From contig NZ_FNVB01000002.1 in assembly GCF_900108315.1 (NCBI RefSeq), positions 1,013,103 to 1,077,102 on the forward strand: a DNA stretch of 64,000 nt. The letters are read 5' to 3'. Below, piece after piece: positions 49,533 through 56,968 of this stretch. Position 1 is the first letter of the stretch, and each line of letters opens with the position of its first letter. The notes under the pieces are model-generated. The model saw only the letters and a program-made list of their open reading frames with translations. It was not told where the DNA came from and searched no databases. This DNA comes from Saccharopolyspora kobensis. GTDB lineage: Bacteria > Actinomycetota > Actinomycetes > Mycobacteriales > Pseudonocardiaceae. Made by a program: the position numbers and the translations under genes.

Positions 49533-50318
49533 TCAGAAGGCGTCCACGTACACGTACACCCGGTCGAAGCGGAGAGCGGCCAGATCGGCGCGGCGAATCA
49601 CCCAGTGGAAGAGGCCCGCCTCCAGCTCGTCGCAGTCGTCGTCACCGCGCCAGGTGGCCAGCAGCGCCCACTCGTCGCCGTCCGCGGCGGGCAGCGGCAC
49701 GTCCTCCTGGGCCGCCTCGACCGGATCCCAGTTGAAGAGAATCGGCTCACCGCCGAGCTGGAATCGCCAGCGGGGGCGCCAGCCGACCGCGTGCGACCAG
49801 GCCGACTCCAGCTCGGCGACCCGCTGCGACTCCTCGTCGTCGTCCTCCTCGTGCCAAGGCCACGACCACTGGTGGAAGCAGAAGTCCAGTCGGGCACGGC
49901 GGTAGGTGCTCAACCCGTCGTCCGGGGTGGCCAGATCTTCCGTCGCCGGCTGGCCGGCCGGTAGGTAGCGCACGGCGTCGGCGACCACTGCCCCGGTGCC
50001 CGGCGCGGGGTCGGCGAAGAACAGCAGTCGGCCCTCGGTGGGCAGCGGCAGGTCCGTCGCTCCGAGCGGCAGGGCCGCGCAGTCGACGGCCGCGACGAAC
50101 GCGGCCTTCGGAGCCGGGGCGCCCTCGGGCAGCGGTGGATTCCCGCCGGTGAGCGCGACTTTCGGGCCGGGGCCGTCCGCAGCGAGGTAGATCGCAGTGC
50201 GGGCGGTGCGGATGTACGCCTCCACCTCGGCAGCCGGAATGCCCCGTGCGGCGGCCTCGGCACGGAAGCGAGCGGCCCTCGCCTCGTGGGTTTCGTCAGT
50301 GATCGCCGTGTCTGTCAT
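49533..50318 (-). CDS. DUF1963 (YwqG-like) protein
   Basis: The 261-residue protein has the DUF1963 pattern: PKVALTGGNPPLPEG near residue 55, PLPTEGRLLFFADP, RFQLGGEPILFNWDP and the C-terminal EWALLATWRGDDD, LFHWVIRRADLAALRFDRVYVYV. The family is widespread in bacteria, is probably a cytoplasmic binding protein, and has no proven function. A helical N-terminus precedes the domain. It lies on the minus strand, upstream of nothing obviously related. Confidence 0.75.
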   Translation of the reverse strand: MTDTAITDETHEARAARFRAEAAARGIPAAEVEAYIRTARTAIYLAADGPGPKVALTGGNPPLPEGAPAPKAAFVAAVDCAALPLGATDLPLPTEGRLLFFADPAPGTGAVVADAVRYLPAGQPATEDLATPDDGLSTYRRARLDFCFHQWSWPWHEEDDDEESQRVAELESAWSHAVGWRPRWRFQLGGEPILFNWDPVEAAQEDVPLPAADGDEWALLATWRGDDDCDELEAGLFHWVIRRADLAALRFDRVYVYVDAF

Positions 50319-50462
50319 GGGCAGAATCTATGGCCTGTCACTCGGCTGACCGATCCAGCCCCCCTCGTGCGGGCAAGACGAATGCGAGCGAGAACTGGTC
50401 GGCGATCTGGGAGATCGCCGCATGGTTGCCGCACGGATCGGAGCGACCAGCGCCCGATGTCA

Positions 50463-50810
50463 TCAGCTGCGCGATGTCGGAGGTACGGAGGTCGTGCGTT
50501 CGAGCTCTGCGATCCGGGCGTGGGCGGCGGCCAGGTCGCGTTCGAGCCTGGTGATGCGGCAGGAGGCGGCGAGGACGGTGAGCCCGGAGTCGAGGAGTTC
50601 GCGGACGCGGGCGGCGAGGACGAGCTCGGTGCGGCTGTAGCGGCGGTGCCCGCCGGTGGAGCGGTCGGGCGCCAGCAGGCCGGCGGCATCGAGGCTGCGC
50701 AGGAATTCCGGCGTGACACCGAGCATGTCGGCCGCGCGCCCCATCGTGTAGGCGGGGTAGTCGTCGTCGAACGCGTTGGCTGCCCGGCTGGTCGGGGGAT
50801 GATCGGTCAT
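50463..50810 (-). CDS. MerR-family regulator, HspR-like
   Basis: The 115-residue protein has a MerR winged HTH, YTMGRAADMLGVTPEFLRSLDAAGLL then STGGHRRYSRTELVLAARVRELLDSG, followed by a C-terminal coiled coil (ITRLERDLAAAHARIAELERT). This short form with no effector domain resembles HspR and its relatives. GAGGTGGG precedes the ATG at 50810. It lies 69 bases downstream of the Hsp20 gene on the same strand, so it probably autoregulates a heat-shock operon. Confidence 0.8.
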   Translation of the reverse strand: MTDHPPTSRAANAFDDDYPAYTMGRAADMLGVTPEFLRSLDAAGLLAPDRSTGGHRRYSRTELVLAARVRELLDSGLTVLAASCRITRLERDLAAAHARIAELERTTSVPPTSRS

Positions 50811-50879
50811 ACCCACCTCACGCGATGTGCGAGCGGGGAACGTCCAGGCCCGCAGCGGCTGCGGACCTGGACGTGGGCG

Positions 50880-51326
50880 TCATCGGGTTCCGCCTTCGAT
50901 GACCTTGCGGCCGCTGCCGTGGCCGACTTCGATGCGCCGCGGCTTGGCCCGCTCGGCCACCGGCAAGGTCACCGTGAGGACCCCGTCGGTGTAGTCGGCT
51001 CGGATGTTGTCCACATCCAGGCCGCTGCCGAGGGAGAGCTGGCGGGAGAAGGTACCGCGGGGCCGTTCGGCGGTCAGGTAGCTGACCTCGGAATCGCCCT
51101 CCCCGGTCGGGCGCCCTTGGCGCTGGGCGCGCACGGTCAGGGTGTTGTTCTCCGCGCTGACTTCCAGGGTTTCGGGGTCGATGCCGGGCAGGTCGAACTC
51201 GACGACGTACTCGTCCCCGGCCCGGTAGGCGTCCATGGCCATCGTCTGCGGTGCCCGGGCGCTGCCGAACACCTCACTGGTCAGCCGGTTAAGATCGCGG
51301 AAGAACGGATCGAACGCCAACGTCAT
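50880..51326 (-). CDS. Hsp20/alpha-crystallin small heat-shock protein
   Basis: The 148-residue chaperone starts MTLAFDPFFRDLNRL. Its alpha-crystallin domain has MDAYRAGDEYVVEFDLPGIDPE, VSAENNTLTVRAQR, ERPRGTFSRQLSLG and ADYTDGVLTVTLPVAERAKPRRIEV, the last with the IxV-type tail. It binds unfolding proteins as an oligomer. A GTG one codon earlier is also possible; AGGAG stands 9 bases before the ATG. It is the first gene of the Hsp20-MerR pair. No HAIR element was found in its promoter. Confidence 0.9.
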   Translation of the reverse strand: MTLAFDPFFRDLNRLTSEVFGSARAPQTMAMDAYRAGDEYVVEFDLPGIDPETLEVSAENNTLTVRAQRQGRPTGEGDSEVSYLTAERPRGTFSRQLSLGSGLDVDNIRADYTDGVLTVTLPVAERAKPRRIEVGHGSGRKVIEGGTR

Positions 51327-51602
51327 CACTGACCACTCCTGTCACGCATGTTCGTCGATTCAACACGTGATCGGAAGCGGAGTGCGGAGGAACGGCCCGG
51401 AATCCGGACGCACCCGGCCGGCACTCCGCAGGAGCAATGAACGCCAGTTCCTCACCCCCTTGTTTGTGCTGGTAGGCCTCTTGCCAACAGCCTTGCACCA
51501 ATTATTCTGAAACCGTCACTGCAATTTTTGCAAGGCCACTGGGCCACATTCTTTATCGGCACGTGGTGAGGTATTCGCCAGTGGAAGGTGGTGTGCATAG
51601 CG
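51327..51602. other. Divergent, AT-enriched intergenic region with inverted repeats
   Basis: No gene. The stretch 51470-51540 is unusually AT-rich for this window and contains CCTTGCA (51491) inverted as TGCAAGG (51529), and a hairpin TGCAATTTTTGCA (51520-51532). It must carry the promoters of hsp20 and the next gene. Confidence 0.5.
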
Positions 51603-52274
51603 ATGGCTGCGCGGCATGTGATCTACCGGAGCGAACTGGACCAGCCGCTGCGGTGGCGCGGCTATGCGGCGAGCACGGACGGCATCCCCGTCCACGTGCG
51701 CGCGGACTCGCTGGGACAGGCCCAACAGCTCATGGCTGCCACCGTCGCGGGCAACGGCCAGCGGTCGGAATGGGTGGAGCACACCGAGCACGCGGCCGGT
51801 GATGGCTTGTGGGTGCGCGAAGCCTTCGACGACAGGGTCCTGGAGCGCGATCACGCCACCCGAGTCCTGATGGAGGCGCTCGGCGATCAGCGACTGCGAG
51901 CCCGCCTGGCCACCCTGCCCGCCTGCCGGATCGGCGGAGTGCCCGTGGTCGTGGGCGCACCCGGCGACACCGTCGACTGGATCCAGGGCCAGCACGACGG
52001 ACACGGTGCCCTGATCGTGGCCGCGGCGGTGACCAACCACTGGTTGTGGTGGAACGCGCTGGTCCCCGCCGACCGCGCCGCCGAAACCGACCTGCCCGTC
52101 GCAGGCAGCCTGACCGACCTCGAACTGACCGACCCGGAAGCCACCCTCGACGACTGGATGGCCGCGATCGACTCCGCCCGACTGGTCCTGCTCGACCCCA
52201 GCACGCACCACCCGGTGCCCCGCCCCAGAAGTCCCGAAGGGCAGCACAGCAACGCCAGGCTCGAACACCGCTGA
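51603..52274 (+). CDS. Hypothetical protein
   Basis: A 223-residue soluble protein with no family I can name. It begins MAARHVIYRSELDQPLRW and has GIPVHVRADSLGQAQQLMAA, RDHATRVLMEALGDQRLRARL, VPVVVGAPGDTVDWI and a C-terminal acidic-aromatic NHWLWWNAL segment. The ATG at 51603 is used, but GTG codons at 51588 and 51591 are in frame; GGAAGG at 51583 is close to those. It is flanked by heat-shock genes and a small DNA-binding-like gene, and could belong to an accessory island. Confidence 0.5.
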   Translation: MAARHVIYRSELDQPLRWRGYAASTDGIPVHVRADSLGQAQQLMAATVAGNGQRSEWVEHTEHAAGDGLWVREAFDDRVLERDHATRVLMEALGDQRLRARLATLPACRIGGVPVVVGAPGDTVDWIQGQHDGHGALIVAAAVTNHWLWWNALVPADRAAETDLPVAGSLTDLELTDPEATLDDWMAAIDSARLVLLDPSTHHPVPRPRSPEGQHSNARLEHR

Positions 52275-52407
52275 GCCGACGTCCGCCACGGAAGGTGCTC
52301 GGCGACGGCTGTCTGGGCGGCGTGCGGTCGCCCAGCTCGCGCCACCCGAGCGTGGCCAGCACTCACCGGGCGTTCGCCGAGCACGTCCGCGGAGACGTCG
52401 AGCGGAC

Positions 52408-52452
52408 GTCAACGTATGCGTTGACATCGCATCCGTCAACGCATACGTTGAC
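52408..52452. promoter_or_regulatory. 18-bp inverted repeat overlapping a -35/-10 promoter
   Basis: GTCAACGTATGCGTTGAC (52408-52425) and its exact reverse complement GTCAACGCATACGTTGAC (52435-52452) flank a 9-base spacer. Inside them TTGACA (52421) and TACGTT (52444) are 17 bases apart, a good -35/-10 pair. The predicted transcription start falls at about the GTG start codon at 52456, giving a leaderless mRNA. Confidence 0.75.
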
Positions 52453-52455
52453 GGT

Positions 52456-53070
52456 GTGAAGTACATCGACCCCGCCACCGCGGGAGAGCCACCCGCCATC
52501 ACCCAGTCCGTCGCCGCGCTGCGCATGATGGCCGGGGCGCACGAGACCGTGAACCACGCCGAGCTCACCCTCATCGAGTCGGTCATCGACAACGGCTGGA
52601 CGTGGGAACGTCTGGGCTCGGTCTACGGCGACCGCTCCAAGCAGGCCATGCAGCAGCACTACAAGCGGCGCGGCGGAGAGCGGAACTGGCGGGAGCGACC
52701 GGCCGGGCCGGACGGTCAGGCCGCGGTGCGGGACGCGATGCAGCGGGTGATCCTGAACTTCCGCGCCATCGATGAAGCCCTCACGCACACGATGAGTGAC
52801 GCGGTGTGGAACGAACGCGATCCCGAGCAGGAGGCGGAGCGCCGCCGGTCGCCGATCGCGCGCCTGACCGACAGCGCGGAGGAGCTCGTCCAGCTCGTCA
52901 CCAACCGCGTGCACGCCGAGGTCGACGCGAAGACCGTCGAGGGCAAGCGCACCGTGATCGACAAGGTGATCGCGGGGATCGAGCAGCACCGCGACACGCT
53001 CGACGAAACCCTCACCGAGCTGCAACGCCTCCGAGCCGAACTAGACGATCCACCGGCGGACCACCGGTGA
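52456..53070 (+). CDS. Putative DNA-binding protein, autoregulated
   Basis: The 204-residue product starts GTG (read as Met: MKYIDPATAGEPPAI). Residues ~35-75 look like a helix-turn-helix of resolvase/sigma-like type (LIESVIDNGWTWERLGSVYG, RSKQAMQQHYKRR). A long helical C-terminal region with predicted coiled coil follows (VIDKVIAGIEQHRDTLDETL). The tandem inverted repeat overlapping its promoter, 4 bases before the GTG, and the lack of a Shine-Dalgarno site suggest a leaderless, self-repressed gene. The family is not identified. Confidence 0.65.
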   Translation: MKYIDPATAGEPPAITQSVAALRMMAGAHETVNHAELTLIESVIDNGWTWERLGSVYGDRSKQAMQQHYKRRGGERNWRERPAGPDGQAAVRDAMQRVILNFRAIDEALTHTMSDAVWNERDPEQEAERRRSPIARLTDSAEELVQLVTNRVHAEVDAKTVEGKRTVIDKVIAGIEQHRDTLDETLTELQRLRAELDDPPADHR

Positions 53071-53247
53071 TTAGCGCACGAGCCGGTCGCGAAGCAGCCG
53101 CCGCCCTGGTCGCTCGAGGAACAACAACAGGTCGCTCGGAACGCGAGGAAAGGGCCGGGGGAAGGGTTCCGTCATAGCCGAGGGTCACGGTGAGCACGCC
53201 AGGAACGACTTCGACCTGGTCTCACGAGCCGATCGTCCGGCGCGTGC

Positions 53248-53832
53248 TCATCGCCTCCTCTCATAGCGGGTCAGCACCACGCCACCGGAGAACGTCCGCG
53301 TCTCCACGAGGTTCAGGTTCACCCAGCTGTCCAGCGCGGTGAAGAACGGCGTGCCGCCGCCCACCATGACCGGCGCGGTGACCAGCACGTACTCGTCGAT
53401 CAGCCCGGCCCGCATGGCAGCCCCGGCGAGCGTCGCACCGCCGATGTCCATCGGGCCCGCGTCCTCGGCCTTGAGCCGGGTGATCTCGGCGACCGCGTCG
53501 CCGGTGACCAGGCGGGTGTTCCAGTCGACCTGGTCGATCGTCGAGGAGAACACCACCTTCGGCATGTCCCGCCAGCGGCGGGCGAACTCGACCACCGCCG
53601 GGGCGGCGCCGGGCTGCTTGTCGGCGGTCGGCCAGTGGGAGCTCATCGCCTCCCACAGCTTGCGCCCGTACAGCGCCAGGCCCGTCGCCGCCACCCGGTC
53701 GGACCACCACTGGAACAGCTCGTCGCTCGGCGACGAGTCCGGTCCCTCACCCCCGCTTCAGCCGAGGTCGTCGCCGGGCGCGGCGATGTAGCCGTCCAAG
53801 GTCACGTTCATCCCGAAGGTCAGTTTCCGCAT
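53248..53832 (-). pseudogene. RibD C-terminal (dihydrofolate reductase-like) protein interrupted by a stop
   Basis: Starting MRKLTFGMNVTLDGYIAAPGDD at 53832 (GGGAGG upstream), the frame hits TGA at 53758-53760 and continues open in the same frame with EGPDSSPSDELFQWW, GLALYGRKLWEAMSSHWP, VVFSSTIDQVDWNTRLV and DEYVLVTAPVMVGGGTPFF. This is the usual order of the family, which has LGW at the stop position, so one base (TGG to TGA) ends translation after 24 residues. A shorter protein from 53694 might still be made but would lack the first strand. Confidence 0.72.
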
Positions 53833-54109
53833 GGCATCAGCCTCCCGTGAGTCGATCTCACACGTACGGACGGGCGCGGCGCGAAAACCTGATCGGTGCG
53901 CGCTCTGCGTCCGCAGCCGGTCCTCGCGTTCCGCGTGAAGGAGATCCGGGAACAGGCGCGATGCGCAACCGGCTCCGGAACCGGATGCGGCCCGGGAGCC
54001 GTGGTGGTGACCATCGACCGCAGCCGCGGACGCCGTGCAGCCCCGGTCGGCATCGCGGCCCCGCGATGCTGTCCGCACCCGACTTCTCCGCCTGTGTCAG
54101 GCTACGGGC

Positions 54110-55240
54110 ATGGCTCTGCCTCATGATGATGTTGATCCCGGTGGCCTGCTCGAGTACTCCGTGGTGTTCACCGACTACTCGCTGAACCACATGTCCCAGC
54201 GCTTCGTGGACGTGATGCAGGGCATCGTCGATGTCCTGCGCACCACCTACCGAGCGCACAGCGTCGCGCTGGTGCCCGGAGGCGGCACCTACGGCATGGA
54301 GGCCGTCGCCCGCCAGCTCGCGACTGGCCGCCGCTGCCTCGTGGTGCGCAACGGGCTCTTCTCCTACCGCTGGTCGCAGATCCTCGAAATGGGCTCGATC
54401 GCGCAGGAACACGCGGTGTGCCGGGCACGACCGGTCGATTCGTCGCATCAGGCCCCGTGGCAGCCGGCGCCGATCGACGAGGTCGTCGCCGTCATCCGCG
54501 AGCAGCAGCCCGATGTGGTCTTCGCGCCGCACGTCGAGACCGCCGCGGGCATGCTGCTGCCGGACGACTACGTCCGCCGCCTGGCCGAGGCCACCCACGA
54601 GGCCGGTGGTCTGCTGGTCCTGGACTGCATCGCCTCCGGGGCGCTCTGGGTCGACATGACCGATCTCGGCGTCGACGTCCTGCTGAGCGCGCCGCAGAAG
54701 GGCTGGAGCGGATCGCCCTGCGCCAGCTACGTCATGCTCAGCGAGGCCGGCCGCGCCGCGGTCGAGGCGAGCACGTCGACGAGCTTCTCCGCTGACCTGA
54801 AGAAGTGGCTGTCGATCGCCGACGCCTACACCCGGGGCCAGACCCCCTACCACGCGACCATGCCGACCGACACCCTCGCGCACAACCTGGAACTCATGCT
54901 CGCGACCCGCGATCGCGGGCTCGAGGACCTCCGCGCCGCGCAAGTCGACCTCGGCAGCCGAGTGCGCGCGCTCCTCGCTGAGCACGGGCTCCCCTCGGTG
55001 GCCACCGACGAGTTCGCCGCCCCCAGCGTGGTCGTCGTCCACACCGACGACCCGGAGCTGCGCAGCGGTGCCCGCTTCAAGGAAGCAGGCATCCAGATCG
55101 CGGCCGGTGTGCCACTGCACTGCGACGAGCCGGCTGATTTCTCCACCTTCCGCATCGGCCTGTTCGGACTCGACAAGCTCGGCGACGTCGAGGGAACCCT
55201 GGCCCGGCTCCGGACGGGGCTGGACAAGGTCGGCCGATGA
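54110..55240 (+). CDS. Class V aminotransferase-fold PLP enzyme
   Basis: The 376-residue enzyme resembles alanine-glyoxylate/serine-pyruvate aminotransferases: LVPGGGTYGMEAVARQLA (substrate and PLP phosphate loop), HVETAAGMLLPDD, LLVLDCIASGALWVDM (Asp near PLP) and SAPQKGWSGSPC with the Schiff-base Lys. The C-terminal domain ends FRIGLFGLDKL. The ATG at 54110 is used; no good Shine-Dalgarno sequence precedes it, and a leaderless start is possible. It is convergent with the HutD-like gene. Substrate unknown. Confidence 0.85.
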   Translation: MALPHDDVDPGGLLEYSVVFTDYSLNHMSQRFVDVMQGIVDVLRTTYRAHSVALVPGGGTYGMEAVARQLATGRRCLVVRNGLFSYRWSQILEMGSIAQEHAVCRARPVDSSHQAPWQPAPIDEVVAVIREQQPDVVFAPHVETAAGMLLPDDYVRRLAEATHEAGGLLVLDCIASGALWVDMTDLGVDVLLSAPQKGWSGSPCASYVMLSEAGRAAVEASTSTSFSADLKKWLSIADAYTRGQTPYHATMPTDTLAHNLELMLATRDRGLEDLRAAQVDLGSRVRALLAEHGLPSVATDEFAAPSVVVVHTDDPELRSGARFKEAGIQIAAGVPLHCDEPADFSTFRIGLFGLDKLGDVEGTLARLRTGLDKVGR

Positions 55241-55282
55241 CCACCCCTTGATCAGCCCGCTCGCGCCCCAGGGCTCTTCCGC

Positions 55283-55320
55283 CGCATCCGCGCGGGGACG
55301 GTGAGGCCACCGCGGATGCG
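55283..55320. terminator. Stem-loop between convergent genes
   Basis: A perfect 10-bp inverted repeat, CGCATCCGCG / CGCGGATGCG with an 18-base loop, sits 43 bases after the aminotransferase stop, before the convergent HutD-like gene. Likely a bidirectional terminator. Confidence 0.55.
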
Positions 55321-55424
55321 CTCCCGGTCGGCGGCGATCAGGACGTCGGTTCCTGTTCGGCGCCGACCGGGTGAGTCCAGCGACAGACCGGTCGTTCGCC
55401 ACGATCGACCGGCGGGTTGGGCTG

Positions 55425-55991
55425 TCAGCCGGTTCCCGGCCGCACGCCGCGGAAGATGTGGACCTCTGCGACGAGGGCGTCTTCGGCCGTTCCGGACAAC
55501 GCTGGCCCGGTGGTGACCGCAAGCCCCAGCTGCGGCAGTTCGACACCCCCGACCGCCAGCCGTCCAGCCACCAGCAGCAACGACCGGACACCCGCGCGCC
55601 AGGCGATCTCGCCGTGGCACCGCCGCACCTGGACATCACCGCGGCAACGGCCGCGCGGCGTCATCAGGTTGAGCACCCGCGCCGGTTCGGTCAGGCCGCG
55701 CACGGCCACCGCGGCCTCGCCCGGGAACCGGACCTGCTGATACCGGGTCGCGCGGTGCGTGCGGCCGTCGACGGTGAGCTCGAAACATCCGCCGACGACC
55801 GGGGTGAAGACGCGCTCGACACCGTCGAAGCGGGAGAAGGGCCCGTCCTCACCGAGATCGGCCAGGCTCAGCCGCCATTCGAAGTCATCCCCCGCGCCGC
55901 AACCGGACGGCTCCGCCCACAACTCCCGCGTGATCCCCCTGCCGTTGCGCCACGGCTTCGGTTCCACGTCCTCCGGATCTACGACGATCAT
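55425..55991 (-). CDS. HutD/Ves-family protein
   Basis: The 188-residue bicupin-like protein opens MIVVDPEDVEPKPWRNGRGITRELW and has DDFEWRLSLADLGEDGPFSRFDGVERVFTPVVGG-type segments, the HutD signature (WRNGxGxTREL; RxSxAxxxxxxPFSxFxGxxR). HutD is tied to histidine use and cold-response in other bacteria; its role is unclear. It overlaps the HIT gene by 4 bases (ATGA), so they are co-translated, though no other hut gene is present. Confidence 0.85.
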   Translation of the reverse strand: MIVVDPEDVEPKPWRNGRGITRELWAEPSGCGAGDDFEWRLSLADLGEDGPFSRFDGVERVFTPVVGGCFELTVDGRTHRATRYQQVRFPGEAAVAVRGLTEPARVLNLMTPRGRCRGDVQVRRCHGEIAWRAGVRSLLLVAGRLAVGGVELPQLGLAVTTGPALSGTAEDALVAEVHIFRGVRPGTG

Positions 55992-56428
55992 GCCTGCTGC
56001 GAGGCCAGCGCGGCGGAGAGCCTGCCGCCCAGGACGGCGATCGCCTCCGCGTCGCCCGGCACCTCCGGTTTCCAGGGCAGCACCAGGCGGTCCTTGGCCT
56101 TGTCGGTGTACCGGGGGATCACGTGCAGGTGGAAGTGGAACACCGACTGCCACGCATCAGCGCCGCAGCAGTTGAGCAGGTTCACCCCGTCAGCACCGAA
56201 CGCTCCAGCCGCTGCCTTGGCGACGCGCTGCGCGGCCAAGGTGACGGCGGTCAGGTCATCGGCCGGGATCTCGAACAGGTCCTTGCTGTGCCGCTTGGGA
56301 ACCACCAGCAGGTGACCGTCCGAGGCCGGGTTGATGTCCATGAACGCGCAAGTCGTCTCGTCCTCGGCCACCTTCACGCTCGGGACGTCACCGGCCACGA
56401 TGCCGCAGAACACGCACTGATCACTCAC
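55988..56428 (-). CDS. HIT-family nucleotide hydrolase
   Basis: The 146-residue protein has the histidine triad HFHLHVIPR and the upstream CVFCGIVAGDVPSVKVAED and GHLLVVPKRHSKDLFE segments. CVFC at the start could bind zinc. HIT proteins hydrolyse nucleoside phosphoramidates and dinucleotides. The GTG at 56428 (VSDQCVFCG) is chosen from similarity; the ribosome site is weak. It is the first of a two-gene unit with the HutD-like gene. Confidence 0.88.
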   Translation of the reverse strand: MSDQCVFCGIVAGDVPSVKVAEDETTCAFMDINPASDGHLLVVPKRHSKDLFEIPADDLTAVTLAAQRVAKAAAGAFGADGVNLLNCCGADAWQSVFHFHLHVIPRYTDKAKDRLVLPWKPEVPGDAEAIAVLGGRLSAALASQQA

Positions 56429-56968
56429 GCAGCCGAGCTTAACCGGCCGATCAACGCGTTCGGCGCCACCGATCCGCTGGCAAGCCCGGCTGCTCATCGA
56501 CGCCGGACGGCCCCCGCCGACATGGTCCTCTCCCAGTTCGATGGCACCTGGCGAGATTCCCGGGCCGCTGGTCGGCAGATCACTTCACCACGCGCTGCCG
56601 AAGTTGTCGTCATCGCTGCGGCGGACCAGCGCATCGAGCGCTGAACCTGCGGCCCCTCTGAGCCCAAACAAAGTCCACAGTAGACGGCGACAGCCGCCGT
56701 GGCGCTGTCGCACTCGGTTGATCGCCAGTTGCTCCCGCGCATGGGCGGTGAGCACTTGCCAGAACGTGAACGCAAGGGGCAGTCGCACCGCCGGATGTAC
56801 AGGCCCACCAGAACGAGGGCTGCGCTGGCGCAGAACGGAGCGCTGCAGCACCACGTCCCGACGAACGTGTCCGAGCCGAGTCCGCCCAACGCGAATACGC
56901 CCGACGACGCATGCACCCCGATCGGACAGTTTCGGCACCAACCAGCGCAGGGTGGGACTACGCAGTTG
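56429..56968. other. Intergenic region without a convincing gene
   Basis: Several overlapping minus-strand frames exist (for example one opening MHASSGVFALGGLGS near 56916, with a short hydrophobic stretch and a cysteine cluster), but none has a ribosome site or family similarity. A 16-base sequence TGAACCTGCGGCCCCT at 56642-56657 is repeated exactly inside the tRNA-Pro remnant at 63218. Confidence 0.4.

Noticed and set aside
53758..53760. Selenocysteine codon
   Set aside because: The family has Trp here, no SECIS-like hairpin or sel genes are visible, and a point mutation is simpler.
56494..56916. A cysteine-containing small membrane protein on the minus strand
   Set aside because: No ribosome site, mixed composition, overlaps other frames, and no recognisable family. 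Kept only as a note in the intergenic entry.
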